Shown: one piece after another, positions 49,684 through 61,200 of the stretch
Layout of the letters: the number at the start of each line of letters is the position of its first letter
Position numbering within the stretch: the stretch's first letter is position 1
NCBI RefSeq assembly: GCF_012273895.1
Contig: NC_052130.1
Location: forward strand, 4,898,001 to 4,962,000
Direction: 5' to 3'
DNA from: Zerene cesonia
Taxonomy: Eukaryota; Arthropoda; Insecta; Lepidoptera; Pieridae
DNA length: 64,000 bases
Position numbers and translations under genes: made by a program
Notes under the pieces: generated by a model
The model's input: the letters and a program-made list of their open reading frames with translations, nothing else
Told to the model about the DNA's origin: nothing
Databases searched by the model: none

Positions 49684-50379
49684 AGCGTCAGTAAGGTCGG
49701 CTCGAGTTGGGAGTAAGGGCCGTTGTTCACTGAATAACGGAACAAATAATAGTTTTTGTGGGCACCGGCCTTTACATCGGTTAGAGTAAGTGATCCTAAA
49801 GGATGGAAAACTATGAGGTGCTATGTATGGCAGGCAATTGTCGCTCATTTGAAAGTCACGTTTTATTCGTATTTTTAATTAATGTTTATTGATGACGGAT
49901 TCTTTTTGATCGCACTTTCGTATGAATAATTGAAAACTTCAAACAAAAGAGAAACACGGTTTTCAATAAGATTTTGAAAGATAATGTTAAAAAAAATCTT
50001 AATGAGCAAGACACAAACAATAAATCAATGTAAAATAAATACTTTTTTCTTTCTTTTATGTATATAAGTGATGAATATTCAATCAAAGGATTGTTTCAAA
50101 TAGCGACTTTTGTCTAGGACTTTTCAAATTGTTGGTACAATGACAAGCGTTAATTGTATTAGTGGGAGAGTCAAATTGTTAGTATTAAAGGACGGGACGG
50201 AGCCGCCATGATGGTATGTGAAACAAGGAATAAAATAAACAGTTGGACAATATTTACCGTATTTTATTTTGATAAACTACCCATTATTGTGTTTTGAAAC
50301 GTCTTTTCTTTAGAACATCTTGCTTAAGTTAGTAATGCAATATACAAGTCCTATAACGCATCATCAGCTCATATGGCTA

Positions 50380-50726
50380 TTTTTTTTTTTTTTTTTTATG
50401 TTACAGTCCGCAATGGAGCTGGTGGGACGCCTGATGGTAAGCGCTACCACCGCCCATGAACATTTGTAGAGGCATAAAAGGTCCTTTGCAGACCTTACGC
50501 CTCTACAAATGGATTGCCGACTTTTTGGGAAGGGATTAAGAAAGGATTGGCGATAGGAATAAAGGAAAGGACTGGGAAGGGTAAGGAAAAGGATATGGGT
50601 CTCCGGCTCCCCCACTCACCGAACGAAACACAGCAGAATGCTATTTCACGCCGGTCTTCTGTGGGGGTGTGGTACTTCCCCGGTGCGAGCTGACCCAATT
50701 CGTGCCGAAGCGTGCTCGACTACCAC
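50380..50726 (-). mobile_element. Poly-A retroposon family B, full-length minus copy
   Basis: An 18-T tract followed by about 330 bp of the family through GAAGCGTGCTCGACTACCAC. The body contains CCGGCTCCCCCACTCACCGA and TGGGGGTGTGGTACTTCCCC. Reading frames crossing it on both strands are repeat-derived. Confidence 0.7.
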
Positions 50727-50958
50727 ATACAACTAAAAATATTTATACCACTAACGGTACAGCTTGAAACCGAAAACTAGATCTCAACAAAGGACAGAAT
50801 AGGCCTACACCTTGCATCACCTGGTACCAGGCCAAAAGAATCTTGCGAGAGAAATAGGGAATGGAAATATGTTATAATGCGATAAAGTGGAACGCGAAGG
50901 AAGCCGCGGGCCGAAAGGTAGTTTATTATATAACTATGCTCGCGCTCCGCCACATTAG

Positions 50959-51053
50959 ACCGGCTCGCACCGGGGCAGATAACACACCTCCACGGATAAT
51001 TGCTGTGAAATAATAGCATACGAATGCTACTGTGTTTCGTACGGTGAGTGGAC
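50959..51053 (+). mobile_element. Poly-A retroposon family B, 5' head, plus copy
   Basis: CCGGCTCGCACCGGGGCAGA, then GTGTTTCGTACGGTGAGTGG. It sits head-to-head with the copy at 50380-50726. Confidence 0.55.
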
Positions 51054-51094
51054 GAGGATGATAATCACAAATAACACTTATCACTGACTGTTCC

Positions 51095-51240
51095 TGATGA
51101 GTACAATCTGGAGGTCTTCAAGAGAAGAGTTACCAGGTTCTTGGGAAGCGCGTTCCAGCTTAGACCACATCTCAGCTTACCATCAGGTGAGATCGCGGTC
51201 AAGCGCTGCCCTATTATAGATAAAAAAAGACAACAGGAAT
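51095..51240 (+). mobile_element. LINE polymerase C-terminal fragment
   Basis: The plus frame reads YNLEVFKRRVTRFLG, then LRPHLSLPSGEIAVKRCP: the short conserved end peptide of a non-LTR retrotransposon. The 135-residue minus reading frame here is its shadow. Confidence 0.5.
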
Positions 51241-51774
51241 AATCGTTTTTGAATAATCTTTCAACGCCTGTAGAAAGTAATTTCAAAATTGTTTCATAAA
51301 CTCGAGATAACGAATAAACTCTCAAGCTAATGTGACTTAGATTACTCTCGACTTGACTGTCATAGATCCTGTGAGTAGTGGTTAGTACGTTCGACTGAGT
51401 CTGAAGAGGTACTGGGTAATCCACTGTCGGCGACGGCGTTAGTTTATGTACCAGCTTTGTCACGCTTGACACGTGATTATCTAATGGTGTTCACATTTCT
51501 ACAGTGAGTTTAGTAGTAGGCACTACGTATGAATTTTATTTGCACACAACTACTAACGATGTGCGTCGAACACGCTGTGTGAGAAACACACGCTGTGTTT
51601 TTTTTTGTTGGACGCACGTATTTTACCGCCTCCACGTGTCGCGAACGTAAATAAATGAATGTGCAGATATGTACAATGGTCACCTAGTAAGAGTTTTTTG
51701 AAAACGGTAGACGAATTGCAACCGCCAAATTTAACTACATCTTAATCCTACTAATATTATTGAGATATATTCGA

Positions 51775-52079
51775 GAACAGTCAAATCATACGCAGTGACA
51801 GTTTACGCTCTCGTAATTTATTACAGTTTAAAAATAGTTAAAGTGTTTAACTAAACTTTTTAAAGAGTTCTTTGAATAGTGTTCGATGTAAACTATTACA
51901 GTCAGTGTTATCCAAGTGATTTAAAAGATATTAAGTGAAAAACAAACGTAAATATAAAAACAGCTGATTCATGACTACCGACAACTATAAAGAATTTCTA
52001 CATAGTGTGTGTAAATTGCGAGAGATTGTGGTTGAAAGTGCAGTTAAGTCCAGATACTGACTTGATATACGTTGTTAAT
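51775..52079 (+). mobile_element. Possible LINE 5' UTR and short start of ORF1, left edge of gap 2
   Basis: A leader-like stretch (ATTACAGTCAGTGTTATCCA) is followed by ATG at 51971 and 29 codons (MTTDNYKEFLHSVCKLREIV...) before a TGA. It faces the gap in the same orientation as the (TTA)n-tailed end at its right edge. Inferred, not recognised as a named family. Confidence 0.3.
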
Positions 52080-53079
52080 NNNNNNNNNNNNNNNNNNNNN
52101 NNNNNNNNNNNNNNNNNNNNNNNNNNNNNNNNNNNNNNNNNNNNNNNNNNNNNNNNNNNNNNNNNNNNNNNNNNNNNNNNNNNNNNNNNNNNNNNNNNNN
52201 NNNNNNNNNNNNNNNNNNNNNNNNNNNNNNNNNNNNNNNNNNNNNNNNNNNNNNNNNNNNNNNNNNNNNNNNNNNNNNNNNNNNNNNNNNNNNNNNNNNN
52301 NNNNNNNNNNNNNNNNNNNNNNNNNNNNNNNNNNNNNNNNNNNNNNNNNNNNNNNNNNNNNNNNNNNNNNNNNNNNNNNNNNNNNNNNNNNNNNNNNNNN
52401 NNNNNNNNNNNNNNNNNNNNNNNNNNNNNNNNNNNNNNNNNNNNNNNNNNNNNNNNNNNNNNNNNNNNNNNNNNNNNNNNNNNNNNNNNNNNNNNNNNNN
52501 NNNNNNNNNNNNNNNNNNNNNNNNNNNNNNNNNNNNNNNNNNNNNNNNNNNNNNNNNNNNNNNNNNNNNNNNNNNNNNNNNNNNNNNNNNNNNNNNNNNN
52601 NNNNNNNNNNNNNNNNNNNNNNNNNNNNNNNNNNNNNNNNNNNNNNNNNNNNNNNNNNNNNNNNNNNNNNNNNNNNNNNNNNNNNNNNNNNNNNNNNNNN
52701 NNNNNNNNNNNNNNNNNNNNNNNNNNNNNNNNNNNNNNNNNNNNNNNNNNNNNNNNNNNNNNNNNNNNNNNNNNNNNNNNNNNNNNNNNNNNNNNNNNNN
52801 NNNNNNNNNNNNNNNNNNNNNNNNNNNNNNNNNNNNNNNNNNNNNNNNNNNNNNNNNNNNNNNNNNNNNNNNNNNNNNNNNNNNNNNNNNNNNNNNNNNN
52901 NNNNNNNNNNNNNNNNNNNNNNNNNNNNNNNNNNNNNNNNNNNNNNNNNNNNNNNNNNNNNNNNNNNNNNNNNNNNNNNNNNNNNNNNNNNNNNNNNNNN
53001 NNNNNNNNNNNNNNNNNNNNNNNNNNNNNNNNNNNNNNNNNNNNNNNNNNNNNNNNNNNNNNNNNNNNNNNNNNNNNNN
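52080..53079. other. Assembly gap, exactly 1000 N
   Basis: Placeholder of unknown true size in the intergenic region between mitoferrin and the desaturase. Confidence 0.98.
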
Positions 53080-53157
53080 TAAGGACCGCGGGGGCGCTAC
53101 TCCCCGTCACCTCGCCACAAGGTGCCCTGCGGGCTTATTATTATTATTATTATTACT
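53080..53157 (+). mobile_element. Retroposon 3' end with (TTA)n tail at the right edge of gap 2
   Basis: GGACCGCGGGGGCGCTACTC, CACAAGGTGCCCTGCGGGCT, then seven TTA/TTAT units. The GC-rich end plus trinucleotide tail suggests a LINE whose body lies in the gap. Confidence 0.5.
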
Positions 53158-54461
53158 ACTAAACTAGATTCGAAAATTCTTCAATTGGTAAGTGTTAAAT
53201 ATCTTAATATGGTCGGTGGTACGGTCTCAGGCTCGTAGGAGTATGGCAACTCACACTGGCAAAAAAATTATCTTTCAATATAATAAATAAAAAAAGAATA
53301 TTTGTGTACAAACTAGAGGAGTTAAGTTAGAGTTAATTCATAGTTTAATATCATTGAAATTTTATATAATAACTACGCATTCATATTTTTATTAAACATT
53401 TATTCATAGGCTGGATATCATAACTATAAGATGGTACTGCGACGACTACGTTTTGCAAGAAAATCGCCAAGGCCAAATAATAGATCGCTTAATCTTGTAA
53501 ATATCTTATAAATGTAAATTATAACACCTAATATACATAAAATATAACATATTTAAAATATTAAAATAAACATTTTATTAATCAATAATTACATTATATA
53601 ACATTGATTTATATCTACGTATATTTTTTTGTTATTAATATTTAATTTGTAATTGCTTACTTTATTTATAAGTTTTTGTATTATATAGTTACCAGTTTCA
53701 TTGCTTATGTTTTCTTTCCTAAAACATGTCTCTGTCACTAATAACATTATAATGTTCTCTGTTAAAAAAAAAACTTTGTAGTTACTTGCTTAACCGTTAG
53801 TGTCGCGTGGCCGCCTCGCACTTGACCGATTTTCTTTAGTCATCCTTTTTTAGGTATTTTATAACAGACAAGCTTTTATCGCCACCTTATTGAAAGAAAA
53901 ACATGTAAGTAAATAAGTAGGTTTAGAATTACGTCATATCACGTTTTCTCCGCAATTAAATTACACCCTAGCATAATATTAGTTATAAGATAATAGATGT
54001 CTGGGGGTAGTGCCCAAGGCATGGAAACTCGCATACCGTTAATTACCGTTAAAAAAAGATAATCAATGCTGATGAATTTCAGTATATAAAGTATCCAATT
54101 TGTAGCTATAGAGTTTTGTAAACATACCTACCATATGTCATAATACTCAATATTTTCAGTGTTACCATAACCATTTAATTATCAGTGGTGAGAGTTTGAA
54201 GATTGTGTCTTTCTTCCAGGAAAACCACCTTAAGCAATGAAATAGGTAATAATATATATATCTTTACTAATATTATGAATTTGTGAATTTGAGCCGTTGT
54301 GGAACGCAATCTCTGGATTTACTGAAGCTATATGAAAAACGCTTTAGCTTGCTGCTAAAAGAACTTACAAAAAGGCAAGTTATCTATGAGTGTCATAGGC
54401 TATATTCTATATTGTTTGTCCCGGGTAAACCCGCGCGGAGCCGACACGGGCGCTTACAAGA

Positions 54462-54490
54462 ACCGAGAAAATAGTTATTATTTTCTCGGT
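54462..54490. repeat. Perfect 12-bp hairpin
   Basis: ACCGAGAAAATA, loop GTTAT, TATTTTCTCGGT; follows a GC-rich repeat end (CCGCGCGGAGCCGACACGGG). Confidence 0.85.
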
Positions 54491-54738
54491 CCGATAAAAA
54501 AAATATACATTTCGTTATTATGTAATAAGGCAATGACTATATTAAATATTTATAATATTCTAGACATCGACAAAATAAATCGATTCGCTGTTTTGCCATG
54601 GAGATTTTCTTCCTGGCCGTGGGCGTCGGAGTCAACTTATGTCTCATAAATTTATTTTATATTTAAGCCGACAGAATAAATTTCCAATGAAAAAATTACA
54701 CGCATTTTATATAAAATGTCAATGTTATTAACCTTGCG

Positions 54739-54777
54739 TGTCTAGGATTTTAGTCTTAAAGAGTAAAATCCTAGACA
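54739..54777. repeat. Perfect 14-bp hairpin
   Basis: TGTCTAGGATTTTA and TAAAATCCTAGACA around an 11-nt loop. Confidence 0.85.
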
Positions 54778-54807
54778 AATCTTTGGATTTTACATTATAG
54801 AACATTT

Positions 54808-54862
54808 CCGTGTCACAGCGAGTGTTGTCAATTTCTTCGGAAACGGCTGGACCGATTTATGT
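54808..54862 (+). mobile_element. Family-2 Helitron-like fragment
   Basis: TCCGTGTCACAGCGAGTGTT and CGGAAACGGCTGGACCGATT match the left part of family 2; the 3' end is missing. Confidence 0.5.
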
Positions 54863-54922
54863 ACAATATATATGTATAAACAAATTTTACATGTACATTC
54901 AATAAATGAAAACGTAAACTAA

Positions 54923-55165
54923 TTTTTTTTTTTTTATTAGAGATAGGCAGACGTTTGACCGCGGTCCCACCTGATGGGAAGTGGAGACGCGTTCTATGGT
55001 GGTAAGTCACGTCTACCTAGAAGGTGCCCATTTACTCGTCTCTTAAATGTACCCATATTGTAGTTCTCTGGGAAGACAGACGGCGGCAGGGAATTCCACT
55101 CTTTGGCAGTTCGCACTAAAAAAGACGACGCGAAGCGTGCTGTGCGAGCATTATACTACTCTTTG
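54923..55165 (-). mobile_element. LINE-type 3' end fragment
   Basis: Poly-T, then GACCGCGGTCCCACCTGATG, AGGTGCCCATTTACTCGTCT and GGCGGCAGGGAATTCCACTC, a widespread lepidopteran retroposon 3' region. A truncated copy lies at 1741-1813. Confidence 0.6.
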
Positions 55166-55825
55166 CCCCTATTTTCTACATAATCTTGCTATCGTTTAGA
55201 TATTCTTCAGTGAACTCTTTGAAATGTGAAATTGATTTTATTTATTTCATTGCCTTGAATGTCACTCACGTATTGAAGCTTAATAAATTATAAGAAGAAT
55301 AAGATCGAGAATCGGTGAAATACCTATTGAAGTTTATCGATTAAATCGATTGTATTAAATAAATCTACTCTATATTATATTTACTCTATAGTCTGGGTAT
55401 AGCTGCTCATAGTCAATACGAGAAAACTGTATATAAAATTAATGCACATTTTAAATTTAAATTAATAACCATTTTTGGTTTTGTCCCATTAAAATCTATT
55501 TTTCTGTGTCAAATTAATAATAGTAAATAAAAGATAAAAGTAAATTCGTGTATTGAAGTTAAGTCTGTATTTAAATATACAGCATATATCGAAATTAAAT
55601 ATTAGCTGTTCGCCCCATGGACATTGAAGTTTTCAAAAACTTGTAATAAATGCTTTATACTGCAGACTAATGCAAGGTCGAAATTAAGCTACTTCACTAA
55701 CCTGTTTATATTAAATCCAAAATAGATTTATAGAACTTTTGTATGCATCTAAATTCTAAACTTTAATAAGTATTTTTGTATATTATTTATGTAATTGAAA
55801 TATTTACTCATATTTCAAGCAATTT

Positions 55826-55960
55826 TTAGGGTTCCATAGCTAAAGGGTAGGGTTCCGCCCTATTATTATGATTTCAGTACGTCTGCCTGTCTGTATGTCC
55901 GTACATTAACCTGTCTGCAGGTTTTATCAATAAGTTAAAATGAAAATCTCCAATATTAGG
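55826..55960 (+). mobile_element. Interspersed repeat (GGGTTCCATAGC...CTGCCTGTCTGTATGTCCGTAC)
   Basis: The AGGGTTCCATAGCTAAAGGG opening and CTGCCTGTCTGTATGTCC phrase are typical of a common lepidopteran dispersed repeat; ends not defined. Confidence 0.4.
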
Positions 55961-56061
55961 TTAAGGAACGATATTGTTTCATTTATAACGATGGTAGAAT
56001 TGAGTCAAATATTCATTTGACCTAGGACGCCAAAAATCTTGTGTCATTTTTGAGTCATTTA

Positions 56062-56542
56062 CTACCGTCTTAGATTTGTAATATGTTTGTAGATGTTTCG
56101 TTCATCAGGGGGTGACAAAAACAGATCTCGAAAGCTCAACCATTCGGCATATTTCCCGGAGAAATATGGGATAGCAAAAGCTTTGGTAATTTTAAACCTT
56201 GTTGTTTCGAATCTATAGCTGTGGTGCTGCCATCTGGCGCATGATGTACAATGTTTCATTTAACCGTTAAATTAGGTCGAGCTTTCCCCAAACTCATACT
56301 TATAATCGATGTTCTTCGCATAACCTAACATAAGCAGTTGCGTTCAATTTATCACTTTCCGAAACTTGAATAATTTGCGTGTGAGTTTGCAAAAACTGAG
56401 ACCAAAGTTCCTCAAGCGCATCCAATCTTTTCAATAAATACGCATCATTCGCTAAACGTTTTAAAGGTGATTTCTTAAAATTAGATCTCGCTTTTGTAAT
56501 CCGATCGTAGAGATTGTTTTGCACTTTAATAAAAGATTCCAT
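56062..56542 (-). pseudogene. Decayed BEL/Pao LTR-retrotransposon gag (DUF1759-type) region
   Basis: Two adjacent minus-strand reading frames are pieces of one broken gene. The upstream piece (56300-56542, 80 residues) is a helical charged segment starting MESFIKVQNNLYDRI and ends in a stop. The downstream piece (56062-56259) is in another frame and contains IPYFSGKYAEWLSFRDLF, the signature seen in BEL/Pao gag proteins. At least one frameshift and a stop separate them. I saw no protease, reverse transcriptase or LTR around it, so only a fragment remains. Confidence 0.7.
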
Positions 56543-57445
56543 TTTTTACAATAAACAAAAGAATGTATAAAAAACTTTATAAAAAGTTCAAGATTTGCAA
56601 TATGTAATCTTATAAATGATATATATTAATTTATTATAGGATATCTGGCATAGATATAATCAATATTTATAAACTCCCTGTCTATGCAGACATAAATAAG
56701 TAATAAATTATTTAACTTCAATTGTTTTAAGTTTCAGCTATATACGTAACCTTGAACTATTTTACAAATTCAAATTACATTAATGTTTAACAAATGAATT
56801 TACTTTGTATTATGGCAATCAGAAAGTTTTGTATATAATTTAACCTTAATAAATAAATGTCCCAATATATTAAAGTCCAATAATTATGATATCTCCAATG
56901 TACTCACGGTTTGTCCACTTATTTACTCACTCAATGCACTTATATACACAAAACAACCTCCAGGCGCAGATGTGAAGACACGATGATAGAACACCCAACT
57001 CGACGTCACGCTGACCGTAGTTATAAGTACTATTTGTCGTCATCCACAACTAATTGCATCGGTATTGTCGTATTATACTCGTATATCCGACAATCGTAAG
57101 GACCATGAACAACACTCCCCCTTTATATATCGCTGATGGCTTTCGTCTACGTTTTCTTTGTTAACCAATTTAAATGATAAAATGCATACATATGAACTTT
57201 CTGTTTATTTGCTTAAACTTGAATGTTAACAATGAGCAATATAAACATTTCTTCCAATAACACAGGTTTATATTAACTTTCAACTCAAATTATAGATCGT
57301 ATTAGATGTGTGCAATATTCAAACGCTAAGACGACACAATGACAAAACATATCACAATTCGCGTGAAAAAAATAAATAAAATGACGGTAGGTCGTAAACA
57401 ATAAATATATAGGTATTTATAACAATCATTTTATCCTACTTCCTA

Positions 57446-57645
57446 TCCTACTAATATTATAAATGCGAAAGTTGGTAAGGATGTGTGTGTGTGTGTTTGT
57501 TGCTCTTTCACGCAAAAACTACTGAACCGATTGCAATGAAATTTGGTACGTAGACAGCTGGACAACTGGAATAACATACAACTTTTTATCCCGATATTCC
57601 TACGGTCTACGGACTTACGCGGGTGAAACCGCGGGGCGCAGCTAG
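57446..57645 (+). mobile_element. Helitron-like element, family 1
   Basis: Full-length type copy, TCCTACTAATATTATAAATG to GGGGCGCAGCTAG, with a (GT)n tract. A 19-bp 3'-end fragment of the same family (GCGCGGGGCGCAGCTAG) lies at 57833-57851. Confidence 0.75.
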
Positions 57646-58102
57646 TATTAGTATAGATTACTAAACATTCTAAAGGATATCAATAAAGAAATATCAAAAT
57701 ATTGTAATTTTATTGATTTCTACATGACCCCAAATTTTAATTAATGATAATTAATCGATATACGCCAAGGATGCCATATTTTGAGTGATGACCAACAGTA
57801 ATTACGTTATTGATAATTGTAGAAAAGTAAAAAAGCGCGGGGCGCAGCTAGTTATCTATATATACGGTTAAGTACATAAACTACAAAAAATTACACTACA
57901 CTACACGTTTGAGAAATCCAACACTTTTTAACGGACTCAATAATTTTCAGAAAACACAAGATTCTTATTTATTGATCTTTATTTTTTTATATCAATTCGC
58001 GTCCATATATTCAAACACTCATGTAAACTGAATATTCTTATACATTTTTTAAAACACGATATTGTGTTAGTGTTCTATATATAAGCGTGTGTGGGTGTGC
58101 TG

Positions 58103-58137
58103 TATATAAACTTATCGTTCATCATAATTATTTAGTC
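58103..58137 (+). promoter_or_regulatory. Possible core promoter of the desaturase gene
   Basis: TATATAAA lies at 58103-58110, and an initiator-like TTAGTC at 58132-58137 places its A exactly 31 nt after the first T. This would give a 70-nt unspliced leader to the ATG at 58205. A second TATA-like string lies about 25 nt upstream, and a 5' UTR exon further away cannot be excluded. Confidence 0.35.
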
Positions 58138-58204
58138 CTATGGTAGACTTCAGTTAAATAATATTAGACTTAGATTGATATTGCCAAAATAACATACGTG
58201 TAAA

Positions 58205-61200
58205 ATGGAGGATTTTAAACCTTTTGAAGGGCGTAAGCCAGATGACCCGGAGAGAAAAAATAAAGAAGATTTTTACGATAAGCTGTTGCCAAAAGAATCA
58301 AAATTGTGGGCTCCGATCCGGAGATGGGAAAAGAGGATGGGGTATCTCACACCGATAATATGGTTTAATGTGGGTTTTATATTCTCCCTGCATGCTATAA
58401 CGATCGCATATGTGTACTATTTCTTTGCCAGTGGAAATCGCATAAAGTTGCAGACATGGCTGATTGGTAAGTAGCTTTGCTTATAACAAGGCTAGGTTTT
58501 TATTTTACTAGTAATAGTCGTTTCATTTTGTAGTAAGATGTATAATATTTTATTGACTAATGATATTTTTTTTAATGTAGCTAACTCTCTAAATTTCTTA
58601 GTTTTGCACAGATAGTTTATTCTAAAGGGTAATAAGTAATCTAAGTTTTGATGTATTTGTAATCATTCGTTTCATTCATATCAGAAATGGCTGAAATAAA
58701 TTAGTATTGAACTTATAACACTATTTTTAAATATTTGCAATGTGCATTTTTTGATGCATCATATTTTTGAATCGAAAAAAAAAACGTTGGTGGTTTTCAA
58801 TTTGACTGTATTTTTGTATTTTTCTTTTGGTTGTTTTACTCGATAACTTCGTGGGGTTTTAATCGATGGGCGGGATTTTTTGTGTTTAAAATGTTGTCAT
58901 CTGGATCAATTTTAGATACTGCTGTAGAAGCACTCGTTAGGGACGTTGCTTTTTTTCTTAGAAATGTAGTATTTTATATATAAATCTCCAATAACTAATG
59001 AAGCAGCACCTTATATTCATATTTATGTATAAAATTTCTGGTAGAAGTTCGCAATTTCAAATTAAATTTAATACTAATATCACAGATAATATAATACTAT
59101 ACTAGTACTATGTACTATGAATTGAATTACTATGCAATGATAAACTTATATATTTGTTTATCGTGGACTTTTTTTGCAAAAAAAAAAATCGTCTCACGCA
59201 AAATTTGGGTGTAACGTTTTATATAATTGTAAAATAAAAATATATCCAAATCTATACACAATCATATTTAAAAGAAGAATATGAGTTTGTGACTTGGAGG
59301 GGGTAATTTATCTCTGAATCTACAGAACAGTATTTAAAATTATTTTAACAATAGTCACATTATCTGTGTCATATACAATAATACGTTTCTGTCCCAGGGG
59401 CCTGTGTAGCCCGGGCGGAGCCAGCTCGAGGAATCTAGAAAGTTAAATAAAACAATAAGATGACAATTGCTACTCATAAAAAATATGTATAAAGCGGCTG
59501 GAGACTGTGATGGTACAACTTGTAGGTAATGCTTTACCCAGATTCTAGAATCTAGTACCTAGATCAAATCTACTTTTTTTTTAACTTTAAATTATTTCTT
59601 ACAAAACCAACCAATTTTAACTCAAATCACAGATTTTTTTATGATATACGTATGTTCGATTCCTGACTATACAATACTACCCCTAGACTTTTTGTAATTG
59701 TGTATACACAAAATAAGAAAATTTTCAATAACTATAACAAATGTCTCTATTGAAAAATATGTTACATTTGTGAATTATTCTTCGTTTTAATCACGTATTC
59801 ACGTCACCACTGTTTCAATCGGTTTAGGAAAACATTGTAGTGGTGTGGTTGGGTTATCACTTACTTACGCTAACTAAAAATTATAGTTTAATGCAATTTA
59901 TTTTTGTCCCGATTTGCGATGTCAAACTACGACGCACGGATTCTTGCTTGGTACTAACGTATGCTATCATTCTTTGCTTATGGATATTGAATAAATAAAA
60001 TCTGAAAAAAACCTACGTTACAACGTGATGAGAGAAAGAAAGAAACATTTATTCAACTCCTCAGAATTACAACAATATAATTATAATAACACAATACAAC
60101 AATGAAAATGGTTGCGACTTTAGTAGACTAAAAAAGGTGCACCCTGTCAATTCTGAAATATATATGCTTTTATTTTAACGGCGGGTTAATCCGCAAAAAG
60201 CCGAGATAAACCACTACCAAAAAAATTATGTCGTCCAATTTACATTTCAAGATTATTACAGACACAAAAACAATGTAGTAATTGTTTCATTCTTCATGGA
60301 CAGCTTAAATAACAGCAATTAATTCTCACATTTCATAAAATATATGTTGAGGTTGAAGTCATTAAACTTTAAAATTAAGTTAAAACCTATGCTATAATAA
60401 AAATGCATAATGGTAAGTAGAAATTCCCGTATCGTTTAGGTAATATAATTTATTGGATAACTTCTATGGAATATTTATCATTAAATCGTTGTTGAAATTT
60501 TTGCACAAATTTAGCATGTACATAAGTAAGTACGTATCATATTAAATGTTAAACACCTAGACATGTTTGAATTCGAATGATAATTAATTTAAATTGATTG
60601 ATATATGTAGATTCAATTACGGTATATTTAATATTCAGTTGGAAATTATTCCTCTATTAATCCAAAGTTGTAAGTTGCATAAAATCACATTTCACGTATT
60701 TCACGAAAACTATCGCAATAATTTACCTACATGCATGCAAATTTCCGCCTCGCCCCGAGTACATGGGTCCCATGATTTAAATATGTTCTTCCCATATATA
60801 CAGAAAGGATGGATGTAGGTATAAAGAAATAGAATGTAAAGGCTGAAGAGAAGGATACGCGTTCCTTTTGGTCTCCATTGATCAATCTTCCCAGCCCAAT
60901 CATATATTCTCGTCACCAATCTTGTTTCCCGTTCTCTTTAAAACTGACAACCCATTTGCAATTCCATCCATCGTTACCGCAATTCTGGTTATAAGAAGTA
61001 GTGAATTAGATCAATAAAGACGCAACTTTATTTAAAAAACTAGTGGTTATCAAAGATGACGCTCGAATGACCTTATCTAATGACGATTACCAATCAGAGG
61101 CAAAAAGCAACCCTCACGTTTTTCTCGAGAAAGAGCAAGTGAAACGTGATGAGATATTACGATTCGCACTTTTATCTTGTTTAACAAATAAACACGTAGG

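Larger units (their letters stand above)
45905..58102. other. Intergenic region between mitoferrin and the desaturase
   Basis: 12 kb without a recognisable host gene. Dispersed repeats, gap 2 with its probable LINE flanks, and the BEL/Pao gag relic account for the identifiable parts. 46000-50370 and 53160-54900 show only AT-rich sequence, microsatellites and short frames with no resemblance to proteins. Confidence 0.6.

Noticed and set aside
51065..51472. 135-codon minus-strand frame
   Set aside because: It is antisense to a LINE C-terminal fragment and a retroposon head.
51998..53162. Long reading frames over the second run of N
   Set aside because: Same artefact of the 1000-N placeholder.
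60710..60919. Minus-strand frame with a TRIYDWAGKIDQWRPKGTRI stretch
   Set aside because: Faintly like a LINE polymerase tail, but too short and without a second matching motif.
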